Shown here one piece after another: positions 1-8,694 of a stretch of DNA of 64,000 nt. A program made the translations under genes and the position numbers. Under the pieces are notes generated by a model. The model was not told where the DNA came from. It made no database searches and saw nothing but the letters and a program-made list of their open reading frames with translations. This stretch comes from a bacterium (GTDB taxonomy: Bacteria > Pseudomonadota > Alphaproteobacteria > Rhodobacterales > Rhodobacteraceae), in NCBI GenBank assembly GCA_016124195.1, contig WGOE01000002.1, positions 62,001 to 126,000 of the forward strand, given 5' to 3'. Positions within the stretch are counted from its first letter, which is position 1. Each line of letters opens with the position of its first letter.

Positions 1-818
1 AGCCAGCCGAGGGGGGGCATGACCTCGCCCAGAAGCGGCCAGGCGAAGAGGGCCGACAGGGGTGGGACGAGGTAGAACAGGGCCGAGACGCGGCTGACCG
101 CCCCGGCGCGGATCATCGCCAGCAAAAGCGACAGCGCCAGAAGCGAATTGCCGATCACGAGGTAGGCCATCACCCAGACGAACTCCCAGTCCCACTGGAT
201 CTGCAGGGATTCGGTGGCGATGGCAAGCGGCAGGGTGAAGGCGGCGCCGACGGTATACTGGATCAGGTTGGCGGTGACCGGGTGGTGGGCGACGCCGTAT
301 TTCTTTTCGTAAAGCGTGCCGGCCGTGATGCCCAGAAGCGCCAGCACGGTGCAGGCGAGGCCGAAGGGGTTCTCGGCGGCAATCTTCGATCGGGCAAGGA
401 TCACCACCGCGGACCCTGCAAGGCCGAGGGCAAGGCCGAGCCAGCCGCGGCGCGACAGGGTCTCTCCGACCAGGCCGGGGGCGGCGAGCGCCACCAGGAT
501 CGGTTGCAGGCAGACGATGATCGAGACGGCGCCGGCCGAGACGCCGGACTTGAAGGCCACATAGCAGAGGCCAAAATAGGCGACCTGGATCAAAAAGCCC
601 ACGACGGCGACATCGGCCGCGGCGCGCCAGGTCCGGGGCAGCGGCGGGCGGACGACCAGCGCCACCGGCAGAAGGGCGGCCAGCACCAGCACATAGCGCA
701 GCGCCAGCAGCGTCAGGGGCTGGGCATGCATCAGCCCCAGCTTGGCCACGCCAAAGCCCGCGGACCACAAGAGCAGAAAGATGACGGGGGCGGCGGCAAG
801 CCAGATCGGGCGTTTCAT
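1..818 (-). CDS. EamA/DMT-family permease (3' end cut by window edge)
   Basis: Inner-membrane transporter of the drug/metabolite superfamily; substrate unknown. About 272 residues are visible, starting at the ATG at 818 (MKRPIWLAAAPVIFLLLWSAG) and running off the left edge without a stop. The protein is a series of hydrophobic helices arranged as two EamA halves: the first half ends near the stretch with PILVALAAPGLVGE, and the second holds the characteristic SALFYLVPPLSALFAW segment. Only the last helix or so is missing, given the usual length of about 300 residues. Family call is secure; whether it exports amino acids, metabolites or something else cannot be read from sequence. Confidence 0.85.
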   Translation of the reverse strand, partial: MKRPIWLAAAPVIFLLLWSAGFGVAKLGLMHAQPLTLLALRYVLVLAALLPVALVVRPPLPRTWRAAADVAVVGFLIQVAYFGLCYVAFKSGVSAGAVSIIVCLQPILVALAAPGLVGETLSRRGWLGLALGLAGSAVVILARSKIAAENPFGLACTVLALLGITAGTLYEKKYGVAHHPVTANLIQYTVGAAFTLPLAIATESLQIQWDWEFVWVMAYLVIGNSLLALSLLLAMIRAGAVSRVSALFYLVPPLSALFAWPLLGEVMPPLGW

Positions 819-854
819 GGCCCCTGTCTGCCAGCGCATTCGCCGGCCTGCAAG

Positions 855-1280
855 TCAGCGCAGCCCGATTTCCGCCAGCGCGAGCGCCAGGGCCGGGGGC
901 AAGGCGTCATCCAGGGCGCGGCCCTTGGGCAAGTCTCGCGGGGATTCGTCAACGGGCAGATAGCGCCAGCCTTGGAAGGGACGGCGGGCGGCGGGCTCGG
1001 TGCGGATCACCTCGAGGTCCAGCACCAGGGCGCAGCGGTCGATCCCGTCGGCGCCCTGACGCGGGTCAAGGCCAAGGATGCGCTGCCGGGCCAGAATTTG
1101 ACCCTTGATCACCCAATACAGCGAACCTCCATCCAGCACCTCTGCCTCGCGCTTGGGGAACATCCGGGTGATGTGTTCGGCCGTGCCGGGCGCCCAATGG
1201 TGGCGGTGCTGGTCCTGCCACTGGATCAGATCCTCGACGCTTTCGGCGCCGACGCAGAGCTTCAGGATGTTCAGTGGCAC
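855..1280 (-). CDS. DUF1489 family protein
   Basis: Conserved alphaproteobacterial protein of unknown function, 141 residues, the usual family length. The start is taken as GTG at 1280, giving MPLNILKLCVGAESVEDL, the typical family N-terminus; no ATG lies at this place, although the frame stays open far upstream as an antisense shadow of the neighbouring reductase gene. The protein is soluble, with several conserved tryptophan/tyrosine positions (SLYWVIKGQI, FQGWRYLP). It sits between the EamA permease on the same strand (37 bases away) and the divergent ribonucleotide reductase. No function should be inferred. Confidence 0.8.
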   Translation of the reverse strand: MPLNILKLCVGAESVEDLIQWQDQHRHHWAPGTAEHITRMFPKREAEVLDGGSLYWVIKGQILARQRILGLDPRQGADGIDRCALVLDLEVIRTEPAARRPFQGWRYLPVDESPRDLPKGRALDDALPPALALALAEIGLR

Positions 1281-1436
1281 GATTCGACTCCGGTTGAGGT
1301 ACCAAGGATAGGGCCGCTTCCAGCTTGTGCAAGACGCCGCGAGAATATCCTGACGTGCCCTTGTCGCAAGCGGCGCATGGGCGTATCTTGTGCCTTCTGC
1401 CCAAACCTCCCCCATCTTTCGACAAAGGTCCTGCCC

Positions 1437-3713
1437 ATGTCCCGTTTCGCCGCCCCCATCGCAGAGCAGATCTGGGACATGAAATACCGCCTGAAAGAGG
1501 GCGATGGCACGGTGGTGGACACCTCGGTCGAAGACACCTGGCGGCGAATCGCCCGCGCGCTGGCGGTGGTGGAAAAAGACCCCGCCACATGGGAAGCGCG
1601 GTTCTATGCGGCCCTTGAAGGGTTCAAGTTCCTGCCGGCGGGCCGGATCACCGCGGGGGCTGGCACCGGGCGGGCGGTCACGCTGTTCAACTGCTTTGTC
1701 ATGGGCACGATTCCCGACACGATGGCCGGCATCTTCGACGCGCTGAAAGAGGCCGCGCTGACCATGCAGCAGGGCGGCGGCATCGGCTACGACTTCTCGA
1801 CGATCCGGCCGCGTGGCGCCGAGGTCAAGGGCGTGGCGGCCGATGCCTCGGGCCCCCTGTCCTTCATGGATGTCTGGGATGCGATGTGCCGCACCATCAT
1901 GTCGGCCGGGTCGCGCCGGGGCGCCATGATGGCCACGATGCGCTGCGACCACCCCGATATCGAGGCCTTCATCGAGGCCAAGAAAGACCCCGCCCGCCTG
2001 CGCATGTTCAACCTGTCGGTGCTGGTGACCGACCCGTTCATGGCGGCGGTCAAGGCCAATGGCCCCTGGCAGTTGCAGTTCGCCGGCAAGGTCTACAAGA
2101 CCCTGCAAGCCCGCGACTTGTGGAACCGCATCATGCGCAACACCTATGATTTCGCCGAACCCGGCGTGATCTTCATCGACCGGATCAACGCGGCCAACAA
2201 CCTTGGCTATGTCGAGACCATCGCCGCCACCAACCCCTGCGGCGAACAGCCCCTGCCGCCCTACGGCGCCTGCCTTCTGGGCTCGATCAACCTGCCGACG
2301 CTGGTGTCGGGCGCCTTCACGGCCGATGCGGCGCTGGACCCCAAGGCCTTGCAGGATCTCGTGCGCGTGGCGATCCGCATGATGGACAACACGGTCGATG
2401 CCAGCCGCTTCCCCTTGCCCCAGCAAGAGGCCGAGGCGCAGGCCAAGCGCCGGATCGGGCTGGGCGTCACGGGGCTCGCCGATGCGCTCTTGATGGTCGG
2501 GCTGCGCTATGGGTCCGAGGCCGCGGCGCGCCAGACCGAAGACTGGATGCATGCCATCGCGCGGGCGGCCTACCTCGCCTCGGTCGACCTCGCGCGGGAA
2601 AAGGGCGCCTTCCCGCTGTTTGACGCCGAACCCTACCTGGCCAGCGGCACGATGCGGGCGATGGACGAGGACGTGCGCGCCGCGGTGCGCGCGCATGGCA
2701 TCCGCAACGCGCTTTTGACCTCGGTCGCGCCGACCGGCACGATCAGCCTTTATGCCGGCAATGTCAGTTCGGGGATCGAGCCGGTCTTTGCCTATGCCTA
2801 TACCCGCAAGGTCCTGCAGAAGGACGGCTCGCGCACCGAGGAAGAGGTGGTCGATTACGCCGTCCGCCTGTGGCGCGAAACCCATGGCGACGCCCCCCTG
2901 CCGGATTATTTCGTCAACGCCCAGACCCTGCCGCCGCTCGACCATGTCCGCATGCAGGCGGCGGCGCAGAAGTGGATCGACAGCAGCATTTCCAAGACGA
3001 TCAACTGCCCCGAGGACATCAGCTTCGACGATTTCAGCCAGGTCTACATGGAAGCCTGGGATCAGGGCTGCAAAGGCTGCACGACCTATCGGCCGAATGC
3101 GGTGACGGGATCGGTGCTGACCGTATCCGAAACCGCCGCCAAGCCGCCGGCCGAAGCGCCGCAGACCGCCAAGGCGGGTGAGGTCGTCTATCTGTCCGAC
3201 CCGCTCGACCGACCCGCGGCCCTGGAGGGGCAGACCTACAAGATCAAATGGCCGGGCTCGGAACACGCGCTTTACATCACGATCAACGACATCCTGATCG
3301 CCGGGCACCGCCGCCCGTTCGAGGTCTTCATCAACTCCAAGAACATGGAGCATTTCGCCTGGACCGTGGCCTTGACCCGGATGATCTCGGCGGTGTTCCG
3401 GCGCGGCGGGGATATCTCTTTCGTGGTCGAAGAGTTGAAGGCCGTCTTCGACCCGCGCGGCGGCGCCTGGATGGAGGGGCGCTACATCCCCTCGATCCTT
3501 GCCGCCATCGGCGGGGTGATCGAACGCCACCTGATCGCGATCGGCTTCATCGAGGGCGAGGGCCTGGGCCTGAAATCCGACCCCAAGGCCGAGGTCATGG
3601 TGGTGGGCGGCGCGCCCAAGGGGGCCTCTTGCCCGAATTGCGGGTCCTATGACCTGCGGATGGTGGAAGGCTGCATGACCTGCGCCAACTGCGGCCATTC
3701 CAAATGCGGCTGA
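1437..3713 (+). CDS. nrdJ: Adenosylcobalamin-dependent (class II) ribonucleoside-diphosphate reductase
   Basis: Reduces ribonucleotides to deoxyribonucleotides using a B12-generated thiyl radical, so it needs neither oxygen nor an NrdB subunit. 758 residues. Visible motifs are the first redox cysteine in FNCFVMG (C86), the glycine-rich MQQGGGIGYDFS stretch, and the active-site signature NPCGE (N266, C268, E270) followed by the class II YGACLLGSINL motif. The C-terminus is a Cys-rich ribbon with CPNC and CANC pairs, probably the mobile redox tail. The ATG at 1437 was chosen because upstream codons of the open frame are not conserved-looking. A B12 riboswitch is present in the window but before the metal permease, not before this gene. 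Confidence 0.93.
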   Translation: MSRFAAPIAEQIWDMKYRLKEGDGTVVDTSVEDTWRRIARALAVVEKDPATWEARFYAALEGFKFLPAGRITAGAGTGRAVTLFNCFVMGTIPDTMAGIFDALKEAALTMQQGGGIGYDFSTIRPRGAEVKGVAADASGPLSFMDVWDAMCRTIMSAGSRRGAMMATMRCDHPDIEAFIEAKKDPARLRMFNLSVLVTDPFMAAVKANGPWQLQFAGKVYKTLQARDLWNRIMRNTYDFAEPGVIFIDRINAANNLGYVETIAATNPCGEQPLPPYGACLLGSINLPTLVSGAFTADAALDPKALQDLVRVAIRMMDNTVDASRFPLPQQEAEAQAKRRIGLGVTGLADALLMVGLRYGSEAAARQTEDWMHAIARAAYLASVDLAREKGAFPLFDAEPYLASGTMRAMDEDVRAAVRAHGIRNALLTSVAPTGTISLYAGNVSSGIEPVFAYAYTRKVLQKDGSRTEEEVVDYAVRLWRETHGDAPLPDYFVNAQTLPPLDHVRMQAAAQKWIDSSISKTINCPEDISFDDFSQVYMEAWDQGCKGCTTYRPNAVTGSVLTVSETAAKPPAEAPQTAKAGEVVYLSDPLDRPAALEGQTYKIKWPGSEHALYITINDILIAGHRRPFEVFINSKNMEHFAWTVALTRMISAVFRRGGDISFVVEELKAVFDPRGGAWMEGRYIPSILAAIGGVIERHLIAIGFIEGEGLGLKSDPKAEVMVVGGAPKGASCPNCGSYDLRMVEGCMTCANCGHSKCG

Positions 3714-3752
3714 CCTGCCGGGACGTGACTGAAGCGCCGGGGCAAGGACTCG

Positions 3753-3792
3753 GGCGTCCTGCGCCGCATCGCCAGGGCGTAGGCAGGACGCC
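3753..3792. terminator. Bidirectional terminator-like hairpin between convergent genes
   Basis: Arms GGCGTCCTGC (3753-3762) and GCAGGACGCC (3783-3792) are perfect reverse complements with a 20-base loop. They lie between the stop of the ribonucleotide reductase and the stop of rsmB, which converge. There is no strong T tract, so termination efficiency is uncertain. Confidence 0.5.
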
Positions 3793-3796
3793 TCGC

Positions 3797-5101
3797 TCAG
3801 TTCGGCGCCGGTGATGTCTCGCGCTGCAGGACGGCGGCAAAGAAGCCGTCGGTGTCATGGCGCGCAGGTGTGAGCGACAGGAAATCTCCCTCGCCCGCGA
3901 CCGAAAGCTGCGGCGCGGCCCCGGCCAAGGGAACCACGCGGAAGGCCGGATGGGCGGCAAGGAAGGCCTCCACCTGCGCCTCGTTCTCTGCGGGCAAGAT
4001 CGAGCAGGTGGCATAGACCAGCCTGCCGCCCGGCTTTACAAGCCGGGCGGCGCTGGCCAGGATCCGCGCCTGCAGGGCCACAAGGCCATCGAGGCCCTTG
4101 TCCTCGGCGTCGCGCCAGCGGGCATCGGGATTGCGCCGCCAGGTGCCGGTGCCGCTGCAGGGCGCATCGATCAGGACGCGGTCGAAGCTGCCCTTGTGGC
4201 GCTTGACCCAGCGGTCGGTCTCGCTGGTCAGAACCCGGGTTTCGACATTGTGGATGCCCGCGCCGCGCAGCCGTTCGGCACAGCGTTTCAGGCGCGCTTC
4301 GTTGACATCGCAGGCGATGACATGGCCCTTGTTCTGCATCTGGGCGGCGATGGTCAGGGTCTTGCCCCCGGCGCCAGCGCAGAAATCGACCACCCGCTCG
4401 CCCGGTCTTGCATCGACCAGCAGGGCGATCAGTTGCGAGCCTTCGTCCTGAATCTCGATCTCGCCGGTCTTGAGGCCCCTCAGACGCGCCAGTGACAGGC
4501 GCTCCGCCACCCGGATACCATGGGGCGCCCACCTTGAGGCCTCGGCCCGCAGGCCAAGCGCCCTGAGGTCGCGCAGCACGGCGCCGCGCGTGGTCTTGAC
4601 CCGATTGACCCGCAGGTCCAGCGGCGGCGGCGTCAGAAGCGCCATCATCTCGGCCTCGAACGCTGCGCCAAAGCGGCTTTGCAGGGGGGCCGCGGCCCAG
4701 AGCGGGCATTCCAGGCGCACCGTCTCGGGCATATCAGGATGGATCATCGTGGCGCCTTGCAGGGCCAGCAGCATCGCCATGTCGCGGTCGGTCAGGTCAG
4801 GGGAAGCGCCGTCGAAGAGCCGCCGGATCTGTTCGGGCGTCCGGCCTTCGCCAAGCGCCAGCCAGGCCAGCAGCCGGTTGCGCGGCGCATCACCTTGGCC
4901 CAGCCGCGCCAGCCACCAGCCCAGACGGGCATGATGGCGCAACAGCGCGTAAAGCGTCTCAAGCAGGGCGCCACGGTCGGCGTCTCCGATCTGGCGCCGG
5001 GCGCGGAAGAAGGCGGATGTGACGGCATCGACCGGGCGGGCGAGGCGCACCACGTCAGAAAAAAGCTCGAGGGTGGTTTGCAGGCGGGCAGCGGGGGTCA
5101 C
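3797..5101 (-). CDS. rsmB: 16S rRNA (cytosine-C5) methyltransferase, RsmB/NOP family
   Basis: SAM-dependent methylation of a cytosine in 16S rRNA. 434 residues: an N-terminal NusB-like helical domain (about 1-130), then a Rossmann methyltransferase domain. Visible motifs are the SAM-binding loop VVDFCAGAGGKT (from about 237), the catalytic motif DAPCSGTGTWRRNP (C315) and the second conserved cysteine in YATCSILPAENE (C366), the two-cysteine arrangement of m5C RNA methyltransferases. The start is the ATG at 5101 (MTPAARLQTT). The gene is convergent with the ribonucleotide reductase and divergent from the SDR at 5383. The family is certain; the exact target cytosine is inferred from homology. 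Confidence 0.9.
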   Translation of the reverse strand: MTPAARLQTTLELFSDVVRLARPVDAVTSAFFRARRQIGDADRGALLETLYALLRHHARLGWWLARLGQGDAPRNRLLAWLALGEGRTPEQIRRLFDGASPDLTDRDMAMLLALQGATMIHPDMPETVRLECPLWAAAPLQSRFGAAFEAEMMALLTPPPLDLRVNRVKTTRGAVLRDLRALGLRAEASRWAPHGIRVAERLSLARLRGLKTGEIEIQDEGSQLIALLVDARPGERVVDFCAGAGGKTLTIAAQMQNKGHVIACDVNEARLKRCAERLRGAGIHNVETRVLTSETDRWVKRHKGSFDRVLIDAPCSGTGTWRRNPDARWRDAEDKGLDGLVALQARILASAARLVKPGGRLVYATCSILPAENEAQVEAFLAAHPAFRVVPLAGAAPQLSVAGEGDFLSLTPARHDTDGFFAAVLQRETSPAPN

Positions 5102-5382
5102 GGTCGGACAATCGGCTTGAAGCGGTTTCAGAACGGGTGCGGCAGGCTTTCGGGGTCAGGCATGCCACCCTCTGGTCCGCCCCGGCGACCTTGCGGCGCG
5201 CAGAACGTCCTTACCGGGAAGATCCGCCCTTGCAAACCGGCTTTCGCAGCGGCGCGGGCCCCGCGATCGGGGCGCAGATCTGGCGTCGGGCGCTGGCGTC
5301 TTGGTCCTGATCGGGTTAGTGCGTCTGGCAGAGGTCTGTGCTGCACCGCAGATCGTCCCGTCAGAAAGAAGGAACGGCTCCC

Positions 5383-6132
5383 ATGGTTCAACAACGCAAA
5401 GTGGCGCTGGTCACGGGGGCGGCGCGCGGCATCGGCAAGGCTTGCGCCATGGATCTGGCCCGCGCCGGGCATGATATCGTGCTGGTCGATCTGCTCGACC
5501 CCGAGATGGCCGAAACCGCCAATCTGATCAGGGCGGCCGGGGTCGACGCTTTGGCCTTTCGCGCCGATGTGGCCGACCACGCCCGCGCGGCAGAGATCGT
5601 CGCGGCGGCGCTGGCGCAGTTCGGACGGATCGACGTGCTGGTGAACAATGCAGGCGTCTCTGCCCCCGAAGGGATATTCGAGATGACCGAGGCCGGCTTT
5701 GACCGGGCCATCGCGATCAACCTCAAAAGCTGTTTCAACTATATCCAGCCTGCCGCACGGCATATGGTGGCGCGCGGGGATGGCCGCATCGTCTCGATCT
5801 CGTCGCTGAACGCCCTGACCGGAGGTGTCACGGCCGCGGTCAGCAAATTCGCCTATGCGGCGGCCAAGGCGGGGATATTGGGCATGACCCGCGCCCTCGC
5901 CAAGGAACTGGGGCCGCGGGTTCTGGTCAATGCGATCTGCCCGGGTGTCATCAGGACCGAGATCGACACCAACATCACCGAACAGGCCGAACGCTTTGCC
6001 GCGGGCATCGCCTTGGGAAGGCTCGGCACTGCCGATGATGTGGCGCGGCTTGTGACCTTCCTCGCCACGTCCGAGCCCTGTTTCATCACGGGGCAGGCTC
6101 TTTCGGTGGATGGCTTCCAGTTCAACATCTGA
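5383..6132 (+). CDS. Short-chain dehydrogenase/reductase (FabG-like)
   Basis: NAD(P)-dependent oxidoreductase of 249 residues. Classical SDR features are present: cofactor loop TGAARGIGKA near residue 12, NNAG motif (LVNNAGVS), catalytic serine in SISSLNA, and the YAAAK catalytic Tyr/Lys pair. The C-terminus GQALSVDGFQ is the usual substrate-pocket end. The start at 5383 follows a good ribosome site (AGAAGGAA). It converges on the LacI-type gene at 6144 and lies beside a sugar-acid island, so a sugar or polyol substrate is more likely than fatty-acid synthesis, but this is inference from context. Confidence 0.85.
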   Translation: MVQQRKVALVTGAARGIGKACAMDLARAGHDIVLVDLLDPEMAETANLIRAAGVDALAFRADVADHARAAEIVAAALAQFGRIDVLVNNAGVSAPEGIFEMTEAGFDRAIAINLKSCFNYIQPAARHMVARGDGRIVSISSLNALTGGVTAAVSKFAYAAAKAGILGMTRALAKELGPRVLVNAICPGVIRTEIDTNITEQAERFAAGIALGRLGTADDVARLVTFLATSEPCFITGQALSVDGFQFNI

Positions 6133-6143
6133 CCGCGGGGCGG

Positions 6144-7160
6144 TCAGGCGGTCTCTGCCGACCGCAGGTGCCATTCGATCCTGATGGTCGCGGGTGCGCG
6201 GGCCGCCTTGTCCGTGGCGTTCAGCAGCGACAGGATCAGCTTTGCGGTTTCGGTGCCGATCAGGCGCGGATGCGGGTCGATCGTGGTGATCGTCGGGTGG
6301 GAAATGCCTGCGATTTCATAGGCCCCAAAGCCTGCGATCGCGATTTGGCCGGGCACGGGGATCCCGCGACGCTGGCATTCGGTCAAGGCGCCGAAGGCGC
6401 TGAGGTCCGAGACGCAGATCACCGCTTCGGTATCGGGCAGGCTGTCGAGGAGGACGCCCATGGCCACGGCCCCCTCGCGCATCGAGATCGGCGGCTTGCC
6501 CGCGCCGATCAGGCGGCCGGGGTCCAGACCGTTGCGCTGCATCGCCGCGATGAAGCCGCGCCGGCGGTCGGCGCCGCGGGTGTCGCCATCGGTGTCGCCG
6601 CCGATGAAGGCCAGCCGCCGCATGCCCTTGGCGACCAGGTGATCGACCATCGCATGCATGGTATCCGCATTGGAAAAACCCACGACATGGCCGATCGGGT
6701 GCGCCGGCAGATCCCAGGTCTCGATCACCGGAATCCCGGAGTTCTGCAGCATCCGGCGGGTGCGCTCGCTGTGGCGGCCGCCGGTGACCACGATGGCTTC
6801 GGGGCGGCGCTGCAGCAGTTGTTCGACCAGAACCTCTTCCTTGGCGATGTCATAGCCGGTGTAGCCCAAAAGCACCTGCATCCCGGCATCGGCCAGCCCG
6901 TCCGACAGTCCGCCGACCGTATCGGCAAAGTTCGCGTTGTTGATCGAAGGGATGGTGACGGCGACAAAATTGGTCTTTTGCGTCCGAAGGTTGGCGGCAG
7001 TAGAGTCAAAAACATAGCCCAGATCCTCGGCAATCTTGCGGATGCGCATGCGTGTGGCTTCGCTGACCGAACTGTCGGATTTGAAGGCGCGGCTGACCGT
7101 CATGACGGAAACGCCCGCAGCAAGGGCGACGTCCTTCATCGTCTTGGGGCTTTGCTGCAT
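6144..7160 (-). CDS. LacI/GntR-type transcriptional repressor (first of two)
   Basis: DNA-binding regulator of 338 residues. The N-terminal helix-turn-helix reads MKDVALAAGVSVMTVSRAF and is followed by the hinge helix (TAANLRTQKTN). The rest is a periplasmic-binding-protein-like ligand domain with the typical VVGFSNADTMHAMVDHL and GFGAYEIAG segments. ATG at 7160 was chosen; an internal ATG at 7139 (MKDV) is possible. It resembles E. coli gluconate/idonate repressors GntR/IdnR in overall character. Two dehydrogenase genes flank it and a related repressor sits at 10694. A weak palindrome-like site, GGTAACGATACC, lies upstream at 7240-7251. Effector is probably a sugar acid (inference). Confidence 0.88.
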   Translation of the reverse strand: MQQSPKTMKDVALAAGVSVMTVSRAFKSDSSVSEATRMRIRKIAEDLGYVFDSTAANLRTQKTNFVAVTIPSINNANFADTVGGLSDGLADAGMQVLLGYTGYDIAKEEVLVEQLLQRRPEAIVVTGGRHSERTRRMLQNSGIPVIETWDLPAHPIGHVVGFSNADTMHAMVDHLVAKGMRRLAFIGGDTDGDTRGADRRRGFIAAMQRNGLDPGRLIGAGKPPISMREGAVAMGVLLDSLPDTEAVICVSDLSAFGALTECQRRGIPVPGQIAIAGFGAYEIAGISHPTITTIDPHPRLIGTETAKLILSLLNATDKAARAPATIRIEWHLRSAETA

Positions 7161-7274
7161 GCGACTTCGATCCAAGGGGGGGCATGGGGTGGAGTTGCTC
7201 TGGGCGTGCCAGCGTTTCTTAGGCCTGCCCACGGCACCGGGTAACGATACCAGAGGCCGCGGACAGGCCGTCGA

Positions 7275-7607
7275 TCAAGCCTTGTATTCCGTGGCCTCGG
7301 TCACGTGGTGGTGGATCCTGCCGTCGAAATAGTCCGCCATCACCTCGCTTGTCACCTCGCGCGACTGGCTGCGGACTGCACTGGTCAGGGCCAGGTCCAG
7401 CGCCGCCCGGTCGGGATAGGTTATGGCCAGGATCAGCGGAAATTCCGGCGCACCGGCGTCGCGTTCCTGTCCGAACATCACGCGCACATCGGTGTTGCCG
7501 GGAAATTGCCGCCACAGCGGCACGAGCCGTTCGGTGACGGCTTTGCGGAATGCGGCAGTCTGGCCGGGTTTGACCCTGCCCTCGAACAGGGCGAAACGGG
7601 TGATCAT
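7275..7607 (-). CDS. Small dimeric alpha/beta-barrel (Dabb/EthD-like) protein
   Basis: 110-residue soluble protein beginning MITRFALFEGRVKPGQ. The pattern of an N-terminal beta strand, a helix with a charged face, the central FPLILAITYPDRAAL strand-helix and the C-terminal FDGRIHHHV strand is that of ferredoxin-like Dabb/EthD proteins. Such proteins are often found beside sugar or polyketide catabolic enzymes; no catalytic residues can be assigned. The start at 7607 follows GAAGGAAAACTTC. Its ATG overlaps the TGA of the short reading frame upstream (ATGA), indicating translational coupling in an operon with the dehydrogenase gene at 7833-8600. Specific function unknown. Confidence 0.7.
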   Translation of the reverse strand: MITRFALFEGRVKPGQTAAFRKAVTERLVPLWRQFPGNTDVRVMFGQERDAGAPEFPLILAITYPDRAALDLALTSAVRSQSREVTSEVMADYFDGRIHHHVTEATEYKA

Positions 7608-7783
7608 CTGAAGTTTTCCTTCTTCGGTCCGGTAAGATATTCCACGAGCGCGGCCTGACCCTCGCCGCCAAGGCCTGCGGCGGCCACCATCCGGTGAAAT
7701 TCGGCGCAGAGTGCTGTCGGCGGCATCGAGGAGCTGGCGCGCTGCGCCCGATCCTGCGCGGAGCCGCCGGCCGTCAAGGTCAT
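7604..7783 (-). pseudogene. 59-codon frame resembling only the C-terminal tail of a 3-hydroxyisobutyrate-dehydrogenase-family protein
   Basis: A short frame with a strong ribosome site (GGGGGAGGA) before ATG 7783. It ends in TGA overlapping the next ATG. The residues PPTALCAEFHRMVAAAGLG and QAALVEYL match the pattern of the last helices of 3-hydroxyisobutyrate dehydrogenase/tartronate-semialdehyde reductase proteins, where a P-x-x-AL...AGLG...A.VEYL end is usual. The Rossmann domain and catalytic lysine region are absent. The simplest reading is an internal deletion that kept the start region and the tail; a genuine small protein is the alternative. Recognition is by eye only. Confidence 0.45.
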
Positions 7784-7832
7784 CGGGCATCCTCCCCCGT
7801 GGCGGTGCAGCCAGGACGTTGCGACATGCCGA

Positions 7833-8600
7833 TCACAACGAGGCCGTGATGCCGCCATCGACATAGATGGTCGTGCCGTTGACAAACGAGGACGCGGCCG
7901 AGGCGAGGAAGATGCAGGTGCCGACCAGTTCCTCGACATTGCCCCAGCGACCGGCCGGTGTGCGTTTGGCCAGCCAGGCGCTGAAGGCCGGGTCCTCGAC
8001 CAGCGCCTTGTTCAGGGGCGTGTCGAAATAGCCCGGCGCCAGGGCATTGCATTGCAGCCCGTATTTGGCCCAGTCGGTCGCCATGCCCTTGGTCAGGTTG
8101 CCCACCGCACCCTTGGTCGCCGTGTAGGGGGCGATCCCGGGGCGGGCGAGCGCTGTCTGCACGCTGGCGATGTTGATGATCTTGCCCGCGCCACGCCGGA
8201 TCATGTGACGCGCCACTGCTTGCCCCACATGAAAGACCGAGGCGACATTGGTCTGGAGCAGGCGTTCAAAGGCCTCTGCCGGAAAATCCTCCAGCGGGGT
8301 GCGGTGCTGCATGCCGGCATTGTTGACCAGGATGTCGATCGGGCCCGTGGCGGCCTCGAAACCGTCGACCGCCAGACGCACATCGGCATGGTTGGTGGCA
8401 TCGAAGGCCAGCATGTGCACTGTAAAGCCCTCGGCCCGCAACTGCTGTGCGGCGAGGGCCAGTTTTGCCGTGTCGCGGCCGTTGACGACGATCTCGGCCC
8501 CCGCCGCCGCCAGACCGCGCGCCAAGGCCAGGCCGATGCCCTGCGACGACCCGGTGACCAGCGCGCGCTTGCCGGTCAGATCAAACAACTTCAGGCTCAT
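7833..8600 (-). CDS. idnO: SDR dehydrogenase, gluconate 5-dehydrogenase-like
   Basis: Probably interconverts 5-keto-D-gluconate and D-gluconate with NAD(P)H. 255 residues with the cofactor loop TGSSQGIGLALA, the NNAG motif, catalytic serine in INIASVQ, and Tyr/Lys in YTATKGAVGNLTKGMATDWAKYG. The APGYFDTPLN loop and the ending NGTTIYVDGGITASL are typical of the Gno/IdnO subgroup. ATG 8600 follows an AAGGAACAT-type ribosome site. It is divergent from the 2-hydroxyacid dehydrogenase gene, with a LacI-type palindrome in the 94-base gap. The presence of an idnD-like gene next door supports an idonate/ketogluconate pathway; the assignment is by similarity and context. Confidence 0.8.
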   Translation of the reverse strand: MSLKLFDLTGKRALVTGSSQGIGLALARGLAAAGAEIVVNGRDTAKLALAAQQLRAEGFTVHMLAFDATNHADVRLAVDGFEAATGPIDILVNNAGMQHRTPLEDFPAEAFERLLQTNVASVFHVGQAVARHMIRRGAGKIINIASVQTALARPGIAPYTATKGAVGNLTKGMATDWAKYGLQCNALAPGYFDTPLNKALVEDPAFSAWLAKRTPAGRWGNVEELVGTCIFLASAASSFVNGTTIYVDGGITASL

Positions 8601-8640
8601 GATGTTCCTTTTGTCTCGACAAGGAGGACGCGACTCGCTT

Positions 8641-8656
8641 ATGTTATCGATAACAT
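8641..8656. promoter_or_regulatory. LacI/GntR-type operator palindrome
   Basis: Perfect 16-base palindrome ATGTTATCGATAACAT midway between the divergent idnO-like and 2-hydroxyacid dehydrogenase genes. It closely resembles the gluconate-repressor box known from E. coli GntR/IdnR. A near-identical copy lies at 11746-11761. It is well placed to repress both directions at once, most likely bound by one of the two LacI-type proteins encoded here. Confidence 0.75.
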
Positions 8657-8694
8657 GCCTCAAGCCTGATTCAACGTCAACCTGAAAGCCCGCC

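Noticed and set aside
1281-1436. B12 riboswitch before the B12-dependent ribonucleotide reductase
   Set aside because: I looked for the CAGGAGACCTGCC-type box and the GGGAA core; neither is present in the 156-base leader.
1281-3698. Upstream extension of the DUF1489 frame across the ribonucleotide reductase (minus strand)
   Set aside because: Only the last 141 codons have family character; the rest is antisense to a clearly functional reductase.
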